Assembly (NCBI GenBank): GCA_963820495.1
Contig: CAWGAF010000002.1
Span: forward strand, 434,001-498,000
Reading direction: 5' to 3'
DNA: 64,000 nt
Source of the DNA: JBBIPA01 sp963820495
Lineage (GTDB): Bacteria > Chloroflexota > Dehalococcoidia > GIF9 > UBA5629
The first letter of the stretch is position 1, and every line of letters starts with the position of its first letter. Shown piece by piece: positions 51,438 to 60,158 of this stretch. The notes beneath the pieces are model-generated. The model was not told the origin of the DNA. It saw only the letters and a list, made by a program, of their open reading frames with translations, and searched no databases. A program made the position numbers and the translations under genes.

Positions 51438-52634
51438 TTACCTGCGATGCCTCTTGACAAATTTACTCATCCTGCTTAAAGCCTCTTCGATTTCTGGTAA
51501 AGAGGTGGCATAGCAGCAGCGTATGTAACCTTCTCCACACTGACCAAATGCAGAGCCTGGAACTACGGCTACCTGTTCTTCAAATAAAAGTTTTTCAGCG
51601 AATTCTTCTGAGGTCATGCCTGTGACTTTTATAGAAGGAAAGGCATAAAAAGCGCCTTTAGGTTCGAAGCAAGACAAACCAATATCTCTGAGTCGTTTAA
51701 CCATGAACCTGCGGCGCTGATTATACTCTGTTATCATTGCCTCTGCTTCAATGTCGCCTTTCCTCAATGCTTCGATAGCTGCCTCTTGTCCCATTATTGA
51801 GGCACATAGCATAGTGTATTGATGAATCTTAGTCATAGCCCCAATTATTTCTGAATTAGAAGCAGCGTAACCGACACGCCATCCAGTCATAGCATAGGCT
51901 TTGGAGAACCCATTTAGAAGGATAGTGCGTTCTTTCATGTGTGGTACAGTTGCAAAACAGGTGCACTCAATATCGTAGACTAATTGCCTGTAGATTTCAT
52001 CGGATATTACTAAGAGGTCATATTGTTTAGCTAGTTCGGCGATTTTAACTAATTCTTGCCTGGGCATCACTGCTCCGGTGGGGTTAGCGGGATACCCAAT
52101 TAAGATGGCTTTGCTTCTTGATGTGATCCGTTGTTCGATGTCATCTACTCTGATTTGGAAATCATTTTCTTCATTGGTTGGTATTGTTATAGGGATTCCT
52201 CCAGCCAAGTGGATGCAAGCTGGATAAGCCACATAGCAAGGGTCGGGTAGAATGACCTCATCACCTGGATTTAGTATTGCTCTTAGAGCGAGGTCAAGAC
52301 CTTCGCTAACTCCGGCAGTAATCAGAAGCTCTGTTTCGGGGTTATAATTTAAGCTGCAATGAGACTCAAGATATCTGGCTAATTCTTCTCTCAGCTTCGG
52401 CAATCCTTGGTTAGGGGTATACATGGTGTATCCCTTTTCCAGTGAATGGATAGCGGCTTCTCGAATATGCCACGGTGTGACGAAATCAGGTTCTCCGATG
52501 CCAAGTGAAATGATTCCTTCGATTGAGGAGAGTAAATTAAAGAATTTCCGGATACTGGAAGGTGCGAGATTACTCACATTGCCAGATATCTGACTGTTTT
52601 TGACCCTTTTGTTGCTTGGGCTTGTTTTAGACAT
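51438..52634 (-). CDS. class I/II pyridoxal-phosphate aminotransferase
   Basis: A 398-residue fold-type I aminotransferase, close to the aspartate/aromatic group (AspC/PatA-like). It has the PLP lysine in LLNGFSKAYAMTGWRVGY, the Asp in LVISDEIYRQLVYD, GYPANPTGAVMP, and the C-terminal Arg region EGYIRCCYATSL. The amino donor is probably aspartate or an aromatic amino acid. An Lrp-family regulator lies 40 bp upstream on the same strand and may control it. Confidence 0.88.
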   Translation of the reverse strand: MSKTSPSNKRVKNSQISGNVSNLAPSSIRKFFNLLSSIEGIISLGIGEPDFVTPWHIREAAIHSLEKGYTMYTPNQGLPKLREELARYLESHCSLNYNPETELLITAGVSEGLDLALRAILNPGDEVILPDPCYVAYPACIHLAGGIPITIPTNEENDFQIRVDDIEQRITSRSKAILIGYPANPTGAVMPRQELVKIAELAKQYDLLVISDEIYRQLVYDIECTCFATVPHMKERTILLNGFSKAYAMTGWRVGYAASNSEIIGAMTKIHQYTMLCASIMGQEAAIEALRKGDIEAEAMITEYNQRRRFMVKRLRDIGLSCFEPKGAFYAFPSIKVTGMTSEEFAEKLLFEEQVAVVPGSAFGQCGEGYIRCCYATSLPEIEEALSRMSKFVKRHRR

Positions 52635-52674
52635 AGTATAACTAAAGCTACAATCGTGAACTTAAAATTAATGA

Positions 52675-53154
52675 TTAAAGGGTTACGGGTAATCGCTTAA
52701 TTTCACTGACCCCACCAAGTATTTCGCCATCCTCCTTGTATTTCTTAAGTATGAAGTGGGTCACTGTACCCTGTACAGTATCAAGTGGGGCTAATTTTTC
52801 CGAGACGAATAATGCGATATCTTGCATAGTTTTGCCAACTACCAACACAGCTAGATCATATGTGCCTGAGGCCAAATAAACAGAGTGTGCCTGAGGGAAG
52901 CGGTAAATACGCTCGGCTATGGCATCAAATCCTACATCGCGTTGAGGAACGACCTTAACTTCAACTAATGCCATCACTTTCTCTTCGCCTAATTTTTGCC
53001 AATCTATTATCGTTTTGTATCGCAGGATCGTTCGGTCTTTCTCGGCCTTTTTGATTGTCTTTTCTACCTCTTTAGCTGGAATACCAGTCATGTCGGAAAT
53101 TTTTTTTGGAGTCAACCTGGCATCACCTTCCAGAGCTTTAAGTATTTTTTTCAT
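52675..53154 (-). CDS. Lrp/AsnC-family transcriptional regulator
   Basis: A 159-residue regulator with an N-terminal HTH (LTPKKISDMTGIPAKEVEKT) and a C-terminal RAM ligand-binding domain (VMALVEVKVVPQRDVGFDAI, ASGTYDLAVLVVGK). Such proteins sense amino acids. It is transcribed toward the aminotransferase gene, which suggests amino-acid-dependent control of that gene. GAGGAGG precedes the ATG. Confidence 0.9.
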   Translation of the reverse strand: MKKILKALEGDARLTPKKISDMTGIPAKEVEKTIKKAEKDRTILRYKTIIDWQKLGEEKVMALVEVKVVPQRDVGFDAIAERIYRFPQAHSVYLASGTYDLAVLVVGKTMQDIALFVSEKLAPLDTVQGTVTHFILKKYKEDGEILGGVSEIKRLPVTL

Positions 53155-53267
53155 GCTACCTCCTCAAATTACCCTGTGGTTTAGTTTAATCACTGTAGGT
53201 TAAATATTTGTAAGTGATGTTTGAATTTAAATGTTTCCTATTTGAAACAGTTGCTGATCGACCATTT

Positions 53268-54728
53268 TTAGATTGGTGGCTTTTTAGTATGCCAATCGGT
53301 AGCCTGTTCATAAGCAAAGGCAATTTTTAGCAATGTTTCTTCATCAAATGGCTTGCCAATGATTTGCATACCTATGGGTAGACCATCGGCAAAGCCAGCT
53401 GGAATAGAGATGGCTGGGATACCAGCGATATTGATGGGCAGAGTACAAACATCGCTCAAATACATTTGTACAGGGTCGTCAACCTTTGCTCCAATCTTGA
53501 AAGGCACGGTAGGCGATGTAGGAGTAACTAGAGCATCATACTTTTTGAAAGCTTGATCGAATTCCTGCCTTATTAAAGTGCGTATTTTTTGGGCTTTGAG
53601 ATAGTAGGCATCATAGTAGCCTGCGGAGAGGGCATAGGTCCCAAGCATGATCCGTCGTTTGACTTCTGCACCAAAACCAAGTTGTTTTGTCTTTTCCATG
53701 GCTTCCCAGATGTTGGTTGTATCCTGATAGGAGAAACCATATTTGAATCCATCGTAGCGAGCGAGGTTTGCCGATGCCTCTGAAGGGGCTAGGATATAAT
53801 AGGCGGCTAGCGCATACTTAGTGTGAGGTAGAGAAACACCCCAATCCACATTGGCACCAAGTTCCTCCAGTTTACGTATAGCTATTTCTAGACTTGCTTT
53901 GATTTCTTTCTGCATTCCCTCAACGAAGTAATCTTCGGGAATACCAATCCGCATATTTTTGATGTTGGGAATTAATGCTTTGGTATAGTCGGGCACCGGA
54001 TATGGCACTGAAGTGGAATCTCGTTTGTCATGCCCAGCAATAATATTCATTACCAGAGCACAATCAGTAACAGTTTTGGTCATAGGACCTATTTGATCTA
54101 GTGAGCTGGCGAAGGCTACCAGTCCAAATCGACTTACTCTTCCATAAGTCGGTTTAAGCCCAACAACGCTACAAAACCCCGCAGGCTGTCGGATGCTACC
54201 ACCGGTGTCGGAGCCTAGGGAATAGGTAGCTTCGTCGGCAGCTATGGCAACAGCAGAACCACCACTGCTACCACCAGGTACTCGTTCTAGGTCCCAGGGG
54301 TTTCGTGTTGGAAAGAAGGCAGAATTTTCGGTAGATGAACCCATAGCAAATTCATCCATGTTGGTTTTACCTAGAATCACTGCATCGTTGTTTTTCAATT
54401 TCTCAACAACTGTTGCATTGTAAGGAGGGGTGAAATTCTCCAGCATTTTTGATGAACAAGTTGTCCGTATGCCCTTGGTGCACATGTTGTCTTTAACCAA
54501 GACTGGTATACCAGTAAGTGGTTTAACGTTGCTTCTGCTTATAGCTTTGTCTGCTTCTTCTGCTCGCTTTAGAGCTGAATCCTCGCAAATGGTAACACAG
54601 GCGTGAACTTTACCTTCTACTTCTTTTAATCGTTGTAAATTTGATCTGGTCAGTTCGATTGAGGAGATGCTTCTCTGTTTCAAGAGTTGATGTGCATCAG
54701 CAATAGTCAATTGATAAAGTTTGTCCAT
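53268..54728 (-). CDS. gatA: Asp/Glu-tRNA amidotransferase subunit A
   Basis: GatA is the amidase that frees ammonia for converting Glu-tRNA(Gln) or Asp-tRNA(Asn). It has 486 residues. The amidase Ser-cisSer-Lys triad is visible: Lys in PVLVKDNMC, and the serines in GGSSGGSAVAIAADEA and GSDTGGSIRQPA. It is 3 bp after gatC. gatB is not adjacent, so it must be elsewhere. A weak hairpin (GTTTC/GAAAC, about 53232-53247) after the stop may end transcription. Confidence 0.96.
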   Translation of the reverse strand: MDKLYQLTIADAHQLLKQRSISSIELTRSNLQRLKEVEGKVHACVTICEDSALKRAEEADKAISRSNVKPLTGIPVLVKDNMCTKGIRTTCSSKMLENFTPPYNATVVEKLKNNDAVILGKTNMDEFAMGSSTENSAFFPTRNPWDLERVPGGSSGGSAVAIAADEATYSLGSDTGGSIRQPAGFCSVVGLKPTYGRVSRFGLVAFASSLDQIGPMTKTVTDCALVMNIIAGHDKRDSTSVPYPVPDYTKALIPNIKNMRIGIPEDYFVEGMQKEIKASLEIAIRKLEELGANVDWGVSLPHTKYALAAYYILAPSEASANLARYDGFKYGFSYQDTTNIWEAMEKTKQLGFGAEVKRRIMLGTYALSAGYYDAYYLKAQKIRTLIRQEFDQAFKKYDALVTPTSPTVPFKIGAKVDDPVQMYLSDVCTLPINIAGIPAISIPAGFADGLPIGMQIIGKPFDEETLLKIAFAYEQATDWHTKKPPI

Positions 54729-54731
54729 CGT

Positions 54732-55022
54732 CTATTCTTCTAGAACAGCTTTAACTTTGAAATAATTATTGTCTTGCTGTGGGGCATTGGCTAAAATTTC
54801 TTCTGCTGGATATGATGGTTCTGACTCATCTGCTCTGAAAATATTTTGAAGATTGACGGATTGAGCTGTAGGCAGTAGGTTACTGGTATCTACTTGTTTG
54901 AGCACCTCGAAGTTATCCAAAATATTAGATAGCTGTAGACTGAACTTTTCAATTTCGTCCTCACTTATTCCCAATCTGGCTAAAATAGCGATGTGTTTTA
55001 CTTCTTCTCGACTTAACTTCAT
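54732..55022 (-). CDS. gatC: Asp/Glu-tRNA amidotransferase subunit C
   Basis: GatC is the small helical belt that holds GatA and GatB together. It has 96 residues from the ATG at 55022; an in-frame TTG nine bases earlier is possible. The sequence EEVKHIAILARLGISEDE, then LSNILDNFEVLKQVDTSNL, is typical, and the C-terminal FRADE..PSYPAEEILANAP is conserved. It is the first gene of the gatC-gatA pair. Confidence 0.94.
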   Translation of the reverse strand: MKLSREEVKHIAILARLGISEDEIEKFSLQLSNILDNFEVLKQVDTSNLLPTAQSVNLQNIFRADESEPSYPAEEILANAPQQDNNYFKVKAVLEE

Positions 55023-55144
55023 TTTGTGCAACTCAATTGTTGTGATTTATCCAATTTGCCAGTATAGCAATTTAAGATAGTCATTATAGCATAAGAAGCA
55101 TAAATCAGACATCCTATACCTTTGATGCTATAAGATATGAAACC

Positions 55145-55174
55145 TTGACGGTCAGAGCTATACACTGTTACAAT
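55145..55174 (+). promoter_or_regulatory. promoter of the EF-G paralogue
   Basis: TTGACG (55145-55150), 18-bp spacer, TACAAT (55169-55174), about 40 bp upstream of the GTG start. Confidence 0.75.
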
Positions 55175-55216
55175 TTTGCTACTTTAAAAGTAAAAACTAG
55201 AATCGAGGTGGATTAA

Positions 55217-57277
55217 GTGCCCCAATATACATCAGATAAAATTCGTAATATTGCCCTTGTAGCTCATTCAGGTGCTGGTAAGACTTCGTTAGCTGAGACA
55301 ATGCTTTTCAGTGCCGGAGCGATCAGTCGCTTGGGCAAAGTAGCTGATGGTACTACTACTTCAGATTATGATCCTGAAGAGGTAAAGCGCAAAATTAGCA
55401 TTAATCTTTCTCTGCTTCCATGTCAATGGAAAGATACTAAATTCAATATCATTGATACACCAGGTTATCTTGATTTTGTGGCCGAAGTTAAAGCCGGATT
55501 GGCTGTCAGTGAAAGTGCTGTTATAGTCGTATGTGCTGTTTCTGGAGTTGAAGTAGGTACTGAGCAGGTGTGGGAGTATGCCGATAATCTTAAACTGCCT
55601 CGACTTGTTTTTGTTAATAAGATGGATAGGGAGAATGTCAATTTTTACAGCAGATTGAAGGACATTCAGGCAAAACTAGGAGTAAAATGCGTACCTGTTC
55701 AACTGCCATTGGGGACAGAAAATAACTTCCAAGGGATTATCGACTTAATAACCAAAAAAGGGTACAGCGGTAATCCTCTTAAGGAAACAGAAGTACCTTC
55801 TAACATTTTAACTGAAGTCAATTCATATCGTGATAAGCTGGTTGAAGCGGTGGTTGAGGTTGATGACGAACTCATTTCCAAATACCTAGAAGGGAAAGAA
55901 ATAAGCGAGGAAGAGGTTTATCGATGTTTAAAGCAGGCTACCATGACTGGAAAGGTAGTGCCAGTTTTACTTGGATCTGCATTAAACAACTCCGGTATTA
56001 CAACATTAATGGACGCCATTCAAAGTTACCTTCCCTCACCTAAGGAAAGGGGTGCAATTAAGGTCACTAATACTTCGACTAAGGCTGAAGAGGCAGTAGA
56101 ACCAGTTTCAGAGTCACCTTTAACTGCTCTGGTTTTTAAAACTACGCTTGATCCTCATGTAGGTAAGATTAGTTACTTTAGAGTTTATTCAGGAGTCCTT
56201 TCCAGTAATTCACAAGTGTGGAATGTTTCTAAGGGAGCTAATGAGCGTATTGGTCAGCTTTTTACCTTGCGTGGTAAAGCGCAGGAAACAATCTCGGAAC
56301 TTCAGGCTGGGGATATTGGTGCTGTGGTCAGGTTAGCATTAACTGGTACTGGAGATACACTTGGATTGCGCGAGCGTCCTTTGAAGCTTGCTCCCATTGA
56401 ATTTCCTAAACCAGTATTACGCTTAGCAGTTCATCCGAAATCAAAAGCTGATTTGGATAAGATGAGTACGGCGTTACTTAAGCTTGCTGAAGAAGATTTA
56501 ACTTTGCAGATACAGCGAGATCCGGATGTTGGTGAGATGCTTCTTTGTGGGATGGGGGAGACACACTTGGAGGTTGCTTCGGAGAGACTAACGCGCAAGT
56601 TTGGTGCCGACGTAAAATTGGAACTGCCTAAAGTGCCTTATAAAGAGACCATCACTGTCAAGGTTAACTCCGAGTATAAGCATAAGAAGCAAACAGGTGG
56701 ACATGGTCAGTACGGGCATGTTCTTTTGGAGATGGAGCCTTTGCCAAAAGGTAGTGGTTTTGAATTCACCGAGAAAGTAGTTGGCGGGGCAGTACCCAGG
56801 AATTACATACCAGCTGTAGAAAAAGGTGTTAATGAAGCTAAGGCTGAAGGGGTATTAGCTAAATTCCCTGCAGTTGATATGAGGGTAAAGCTTTATGATG
56901 GAAGTTCTCATCCTGTTGATTCTTCCGAAATGTCTTTTAAAATTGCGGCAGCACAAGCTTTTAAGAAAGGGTTATTACAAGGGCAACCTGTATTGCTAGA
57001 GCCGATAGTAAACATGACAATAGTTGTGCCAGATTCATTTACTGGAGATATAATTAGCGACCTTAATTCTAAGCGGGCGCGTGTGCTGGGAATGACACCG
57101 CAAGGTAGTACCAACGTAATCCAGGCACAAGCTCCGCTTGCGGAAATACAACGTTATGCCATTGCTCTAAGGTCGATAACTCAGGGGCGTGGTACATTTA
57201 GTACCGAATTTAGCCATTATGAGGAAGTACCGGCGCAAATAGCCCAGAAAATTATAGCCCAGCAGCAAAAAGAATAA
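55217..57277 (+). CDS. elongation factor G-like protein (EF-G paralogue)
   Basis: A 686-residue EF-G-family translational GTPase. G motifs are AHSGAGKTSLAE (G1), DTPGYLDF (G3) and VNKMDREN (G4). All five EF-G domains appear to be present. The G1 loop SGAGKTS differs from the AHIDAGKTT of canonical FusA, and TGGHGQYGHVLLEMEPLP matches the EF-G-like subgroup. It is therefore likely a second EF-G, with a role in translocation, recycling or stress that sequence does not settle. The canonical str-operon genes are not nearby. It starts with GTG, with GAGGTGG upstream. Confidence 0.9.
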   Translation: MPQYTSDKIRNIALVAHSGAGKTSLAETMLFSAGAISRLGKVADGTTTSDYDPEEVKRKISINLSLLPCQWKDTKFNIIDTPGYLDFVAEVKAGLAVSESAVIVVCAVSGVEVGTEQVWEYADNLKLPRLVFVNKMDRENVNFYSRLKDIQAKLGVKCVPVQLPLGTENNFQGIIDLITKKGYSGNPLKETEVPSNILTEVNSYRDKLVEAVVEVDDELISKYLEGKEISEEEVYRCLKQATMTGKVVPVLLGSALNNSGITTLMDAIQSYLPSPKERGAIKVTNTSTKAEEAVEPVSESPLTALVFKTTLDPHVGKISYFRVYSGVLSSNSQVWNVSKGANERIGQLFTLRGKAQETISELQAGDIGAVVRLALTGTGDTLGLRERPLKLAPIEFPKPVLRLAVHPKSKADLDKMSTALLKLAEEDLTLQIQRDPDVGEMLLCGMGETHLEVASERLTRKFGADVKLELPKVPYKETITVKVNSEYKHKKQTGGHGQYGHVLLEMEPLPKGSGFEFTEKVVGGAVPRNYIPAVEKGVNEAKAEGVLAKFPAVDMRVKLYDGSSHPVDSSEMSFKIAAAQAFKKGLLQGQPVLLEPIVNMTIVVPDSFTGDIISDLNSKRARVLGMTPQGSTNVIQAQAPLAEIQRYAIALRSITQGRGTFSTEFSHYEEVPAQIAQKIIAQQQKE

Positions 57278-57298
57278 ATACAAAAACTTAGTTAGGAT

Positions 57299-58297
57299 TT
57301 AACCAGAAAGAAGCTCTTTAGCTCTCTGGGTAAATGCTGGTAAAACCTGTTTCCAGTCTCCTACGACTCCAAAACGCGCTTCTTTAAATATGTTCGCCTC
57401 AGGGTCTTTGTTAATGGCTACTATGTTTTTCGAACCAGAGCATCCAGCTAGGTGCTGGCTAGCACCGGATATGGCTACGGCGATATAGAGCTCTGGTGTG
57501 ACTATTTTACCGGTAAGTCCAACTTGCGATGTATCTGGTACCCACTTATTATCGCAGGGTGGTCTGCTAGCTCCTAGTGCTGCCTTCAATATTTTGGCCA
57601 GTTCTTCTAGCTGTTTGAAGCCATCAGTACCACCGATACCTCTTCCTCCAGATACTACTACTGATGCGTCTTCAAGCTTGATGCCGGCCACTTGTTCTTT
57701 GACTGTTTCTACTAATTTGGTTCTTATTTGTGATGGGTCTATATCGGCTTTGAAAGGTATGCTCTCCCCTTTTCTCGATTCATCTGGCGCAAGAGGTGAC
57801 ATTGCTTTCTGTCTTATTGTTGCCATTTGAGGAATAGCTTCTGATGTAAAGATGGCTCGAGCATTGCCGCCATAAACTGGCTTAGTTAGTTCTAACAGTT
57901 TGGTGCTGGGGTTGATATTTAATTCTAGACAATCCATGGATAGGCTAACGCCTAGCTTGAAAGCTAATCTTGGCGCTAAATCACGACCAATAGATGTTTG
58001 TCCGAAGAGCAGAATGCGGGGTGAAACATCTTTCACCAGCTTATCTATTGCCGCAACATAGGAATCCGTTTGATATTCTTTGAACAGTGGATCATCAATA
58101 GTGTAGACTTTGTCAGTCCCGTGGGCGATGGCTTTCTTCGGAACTTCGCCTAGTTGGTTTCCTATTAGAACGCAGTACAATTCTTCTTTTAAATCGTCTG
58201 CTAGTTTCCGTCCGCAACCTAGAATCTCAGTTGTGATAGAGCTTAAATTTCCATCTATAGTTTCACCGAAGACCATAACTCCTTTAGGTTCAGCCAT
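57299..58297 (-). CDS. etfA: electron transfer flavoprotein subunit alpha
   Basis: EtfA with EtfB carries electrons from acyl-CoA dehydrogenases or similar enzymes. It has 332 residues. The C-terminal FAD domain shows GGRGIGGTDGFKQLEELAKI, DTSQVGLTGKIVTPELYIAV, GISGA-type AISGASQHLAG, and INKDPEANIF. TAGGAGG precedes the ATG. It follows etfB by 27 bp; no ETF dehydrogenase or FixX gene is adjacent. Confidence 0.95.
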   Translation of the reverse strand: MAEPKGVMVFGETIDGNLSSITTEILGCGRKLADDLKEELYCVLIGNQLGEVPKKAIAHGTDKVYTIDDPLFKEYQTDSYVAAIDKLVKDVSPRILLFGQTSIGRDLAPRLAFKLGVSLSMDCLELNINPSTKLLELTKPVYGGNARAIFTSEAIPQMATIRQKAMSPLAPDESRKGESIPFKADIDPSQIRTKLVETVKEQVAGIKLEDASVVVSGGRGIGGTDGFKQLEELAKILKAALGASRPPCDNKWVPDTSQVGLTGKIVTPELYIAVAISGASQHLAGCSGSKNIVAINKDPEANIFKEARFGVVGDWKQVLPAFTQRAKELLSG

Positions 58298-58324
58298 GAT
58301 AACCTCCTAAATTATTTGTTTCTT

Positions 58325-59125
58325 TTAAATTAATTTTGTCTCTCTAAGTTTATCTGCCAGTTTAGTACCAGCTTCTGCTGGGCTATCTGCTGCGACTAAC
58401 TCACATTTTCCCTCGCGTACAGGTTGAAATAACTTTAGAAGCTTGGTTTTGCGTCCAGCAGCGCCTGTTTTTGAAGGTTCTACCCCAATATCGGCTGGTT
58501 TCCAAACGGTTGGTTGTTTCTTGGCTGCTGCCATAATACCTTTAAGAGTTGCGTAGCGTGGCTCTCCAAGCTCGTTGCTAACAGTAATGAGAGCCGGCAA
58601 ATTTACTTCGATTACCTGATAACCGTCAGCGAGGACTCGCTCCACTCTAGCCTTGCTATCAACAATATCAACCTTTTTAGCAAGTGTGACTGCAGGGATT
58701 CCAAGTACTTCAGCTATGCCTGAACCGACTTGACCAGCATCCCAGTCAGCAGCTTGGCGACCACAGAAGATGAGGTCATATTCTCCTACCTTTTTTATGG
58801 CCATAGCTAAGGCATATGCCGTTGCCCAACTGTCGCCATCTTCAAAAGCTGGGTCTTCTAGTAGAACGAGTTCATCAGCACCCATCGATAATGGTTTTTT
58901 AACTACATCGCGAGTTAGATTATTACCTAAGCTAATAACTGTAATTTTACCGCCTTGTTTGTCTTTGATTCGGAGAGCTGCTTCCACGGCGTTTTCGTCG
59001 AAGGGACTAACAACTGGGGGTACATTTGATGGCGGGACAACTTTGTTGCCAGTAGGGTCAATCTTAAAACTGGCCGGAGGTGCTTCGGGGTCAAGCACTT
59101 GCTTGCAACAGACAATGATGTTCAT
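58325..59125 (-). CDS. etfB: electron transfer flavoprotein subunit beta
   Basis: EtfB is the AMP/FAD-binding partner of EtfA. It has 266 residues, starting MNIIVCCKQVLDPEAPP. The conserved segments NPFDENAVEAALRIKD (here SPFDENAVEAALRIKD), LIFCGRQAADWDAGQVG and LPALITVSNELGEPRYATLK are present. GGAGGTAAT lies upstream of the ATG. A consensus-like promoter and a palindrome lie 70-135 bp upstream. It forms an operon with etfA. Confidence 0.95.
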   Translation of the reverse strand: MNIIVCCKQVLDPEAPPASFKIDPTGNKVVPPSNVPPVVSPFDENAVEAALRIKDKQGGKITVISLGNNLTRDVVKKPLSMGADELVLLEDPAFEDGDSWATAYALAMAIKKVGEYDLIFCGRQAADWDAGQVGSGIAEVLGIPAVTLAKKVDIVDSKARVERVLADGYQVIEVNLPALITVSNELGEPRYATLKGIMAAAKKQPTVWKPADIGVEPSKTGAAGRKTKLLKLFQPVREGKCELVAADSPAEAGTKLADKLRETKLI

Positions 59126-59191
59126 AGGCGGTATTACCTCCTCGAGAATTTTGGTTGATAAAATCAGGAATTTTAACCCGACCGGGAAAAT

Positions 59192-59220
59192 ACTTTAAGA
59201 TAAACTGAATAATTTGTCAA
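59192..59220 (-). promoter_or_regulatory. promoter of etfB-etfA
   Basis: TTGACA (59215-59220), 17-bp spacer, TAAAGT (59192-59197) on the minus strand. Confidence 0.75.
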
Positions 59221-59246
59221 ATACGCATTTGATTTGAGTGCTTTGG

Positions 59247-59259
59247 TCACATTATGTGA
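59247..59259. promoter_or_regulatory. palindromic possible operator upstream of etfB
   Basis: TCACATTATGTGA is a 13-bp palindrome centred about 36 bp upstream of the -35 box of the etfB promoter, an activator-like position. The half-sites point opposite to the CRP consensus, so the regulator is unknown. Confidence 0.4.
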
Positions 59260-59291
59260 ACAAGGTTGCGTGAAACATATCAATTGAGATC

Positions 59292-60158
59292 TTAGATATT
59301 GATTTTTAGTACTCTCTTTATTTTGTTTAAATCCGGGATTAGTTCAACTGTTGCGTTTGGTAGATATTGATTTGCCAACTTAACTACTAAATATTCTTGT
59401 CCTTTTCCTATCTCTACGAGAAGGCAACAACGCTGCAAGGTTTTCTCCTTTGTTTGTTTTAGAAGTCGACTTATCTGTTTTAATCCCTCTTTACCTCCAT
59501 CTAGCGCTACTCTTGGTTCAAAAATGGCACTCTCTGGGTTTAATGTATCTAGTTCTGAGTTTTTAATGTAAGGCAAGTTGGCTACTATTAAGCCAACTGG
59601 TTTGGTTATATGTTCAAGCAGATCACCACGGAGAAGTGTAATTTTTCCTGTGACCTTATGGTGCTCACAATTCAATCTGGCCACTTCAAGGGTTGGTGGT
59701 GATATGTCAACGGCAAATATCTTTATGTTAGTGATGTTCAGAGCAAGGCAGATAGCAATATTTCCGCAACCAGTGCCGATGTCGACTACCATTAATGGTT
59801 TATTTCTAGAAGCTGGTTTATTGTCTCGGCCTTTAGCAAACTTCAAAGCCTCTTCGACAAGCAGTTCTGTTTCTGGCCTGGGAATTAGAACACGGTGGTC
59901 GACGTAGAAGTCTAGTCCATAGAATTCCTTGTGATTTATAATATATGCTACAGGTTCTTTATGAAGGCGTCGCTCAAGCAGTCTACGGAGGCTTTCTTCC
60001 TGTTCTTTGTTTAAATTCTGTTCAGCTTCAGTGTATAGCTTGGCTGCTGATAGCTTCAGTACATGACCCAGCAACACTCTTGCTTCTAGGTGGGCATCTT
60101 CTATGTTATTGGCACTAAAGATACTGGTGACTTGTTGTAGCGCCTGCCCCAAGGTCAT
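59292..60158 (-). CDS. prmC: release factor glutamine methyltransferase PrmC
   Basis: PrmC methylates the Gln of the GGQ motif in release factors. It has 288 residues. SAM motif VDIGTGCGNIAICLAL is clear. The catalytic motif reads NLPYI where most members have NPPYI. The N-terminal helical substrate-binding domain is present. The ATG overlaps the prfA stop by 4 bp, the usual prfA-prmC coupling, which supports the assignment despite the variant motif. Confidence 0.93.
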   Translation of the reverse strand: MTLGQALQQVTSIFSANNIEDAHLEARVLLGHVLKLSAAKLYTEAEQNLNKEQEESLRRLLERRLHKEPVAYIINHKEFYGLDFYVDHRVLIPRPETELLVEEALKFAKGRDNKPASRNKPLMVVDIGTGCGNIAICLALNITNIKIFAVDISPPTLEVARLNCEHHKVTGKITLLRGDLLEHITKPVGLIVANLPYIKNSELDTLNPESAIFEPRVALDGGKEGLKQISRLLKQTKEKTLQRCCLLVEIGKGQEYLVVKLANQYLPNATVELIPDLNKIKRVLKINI

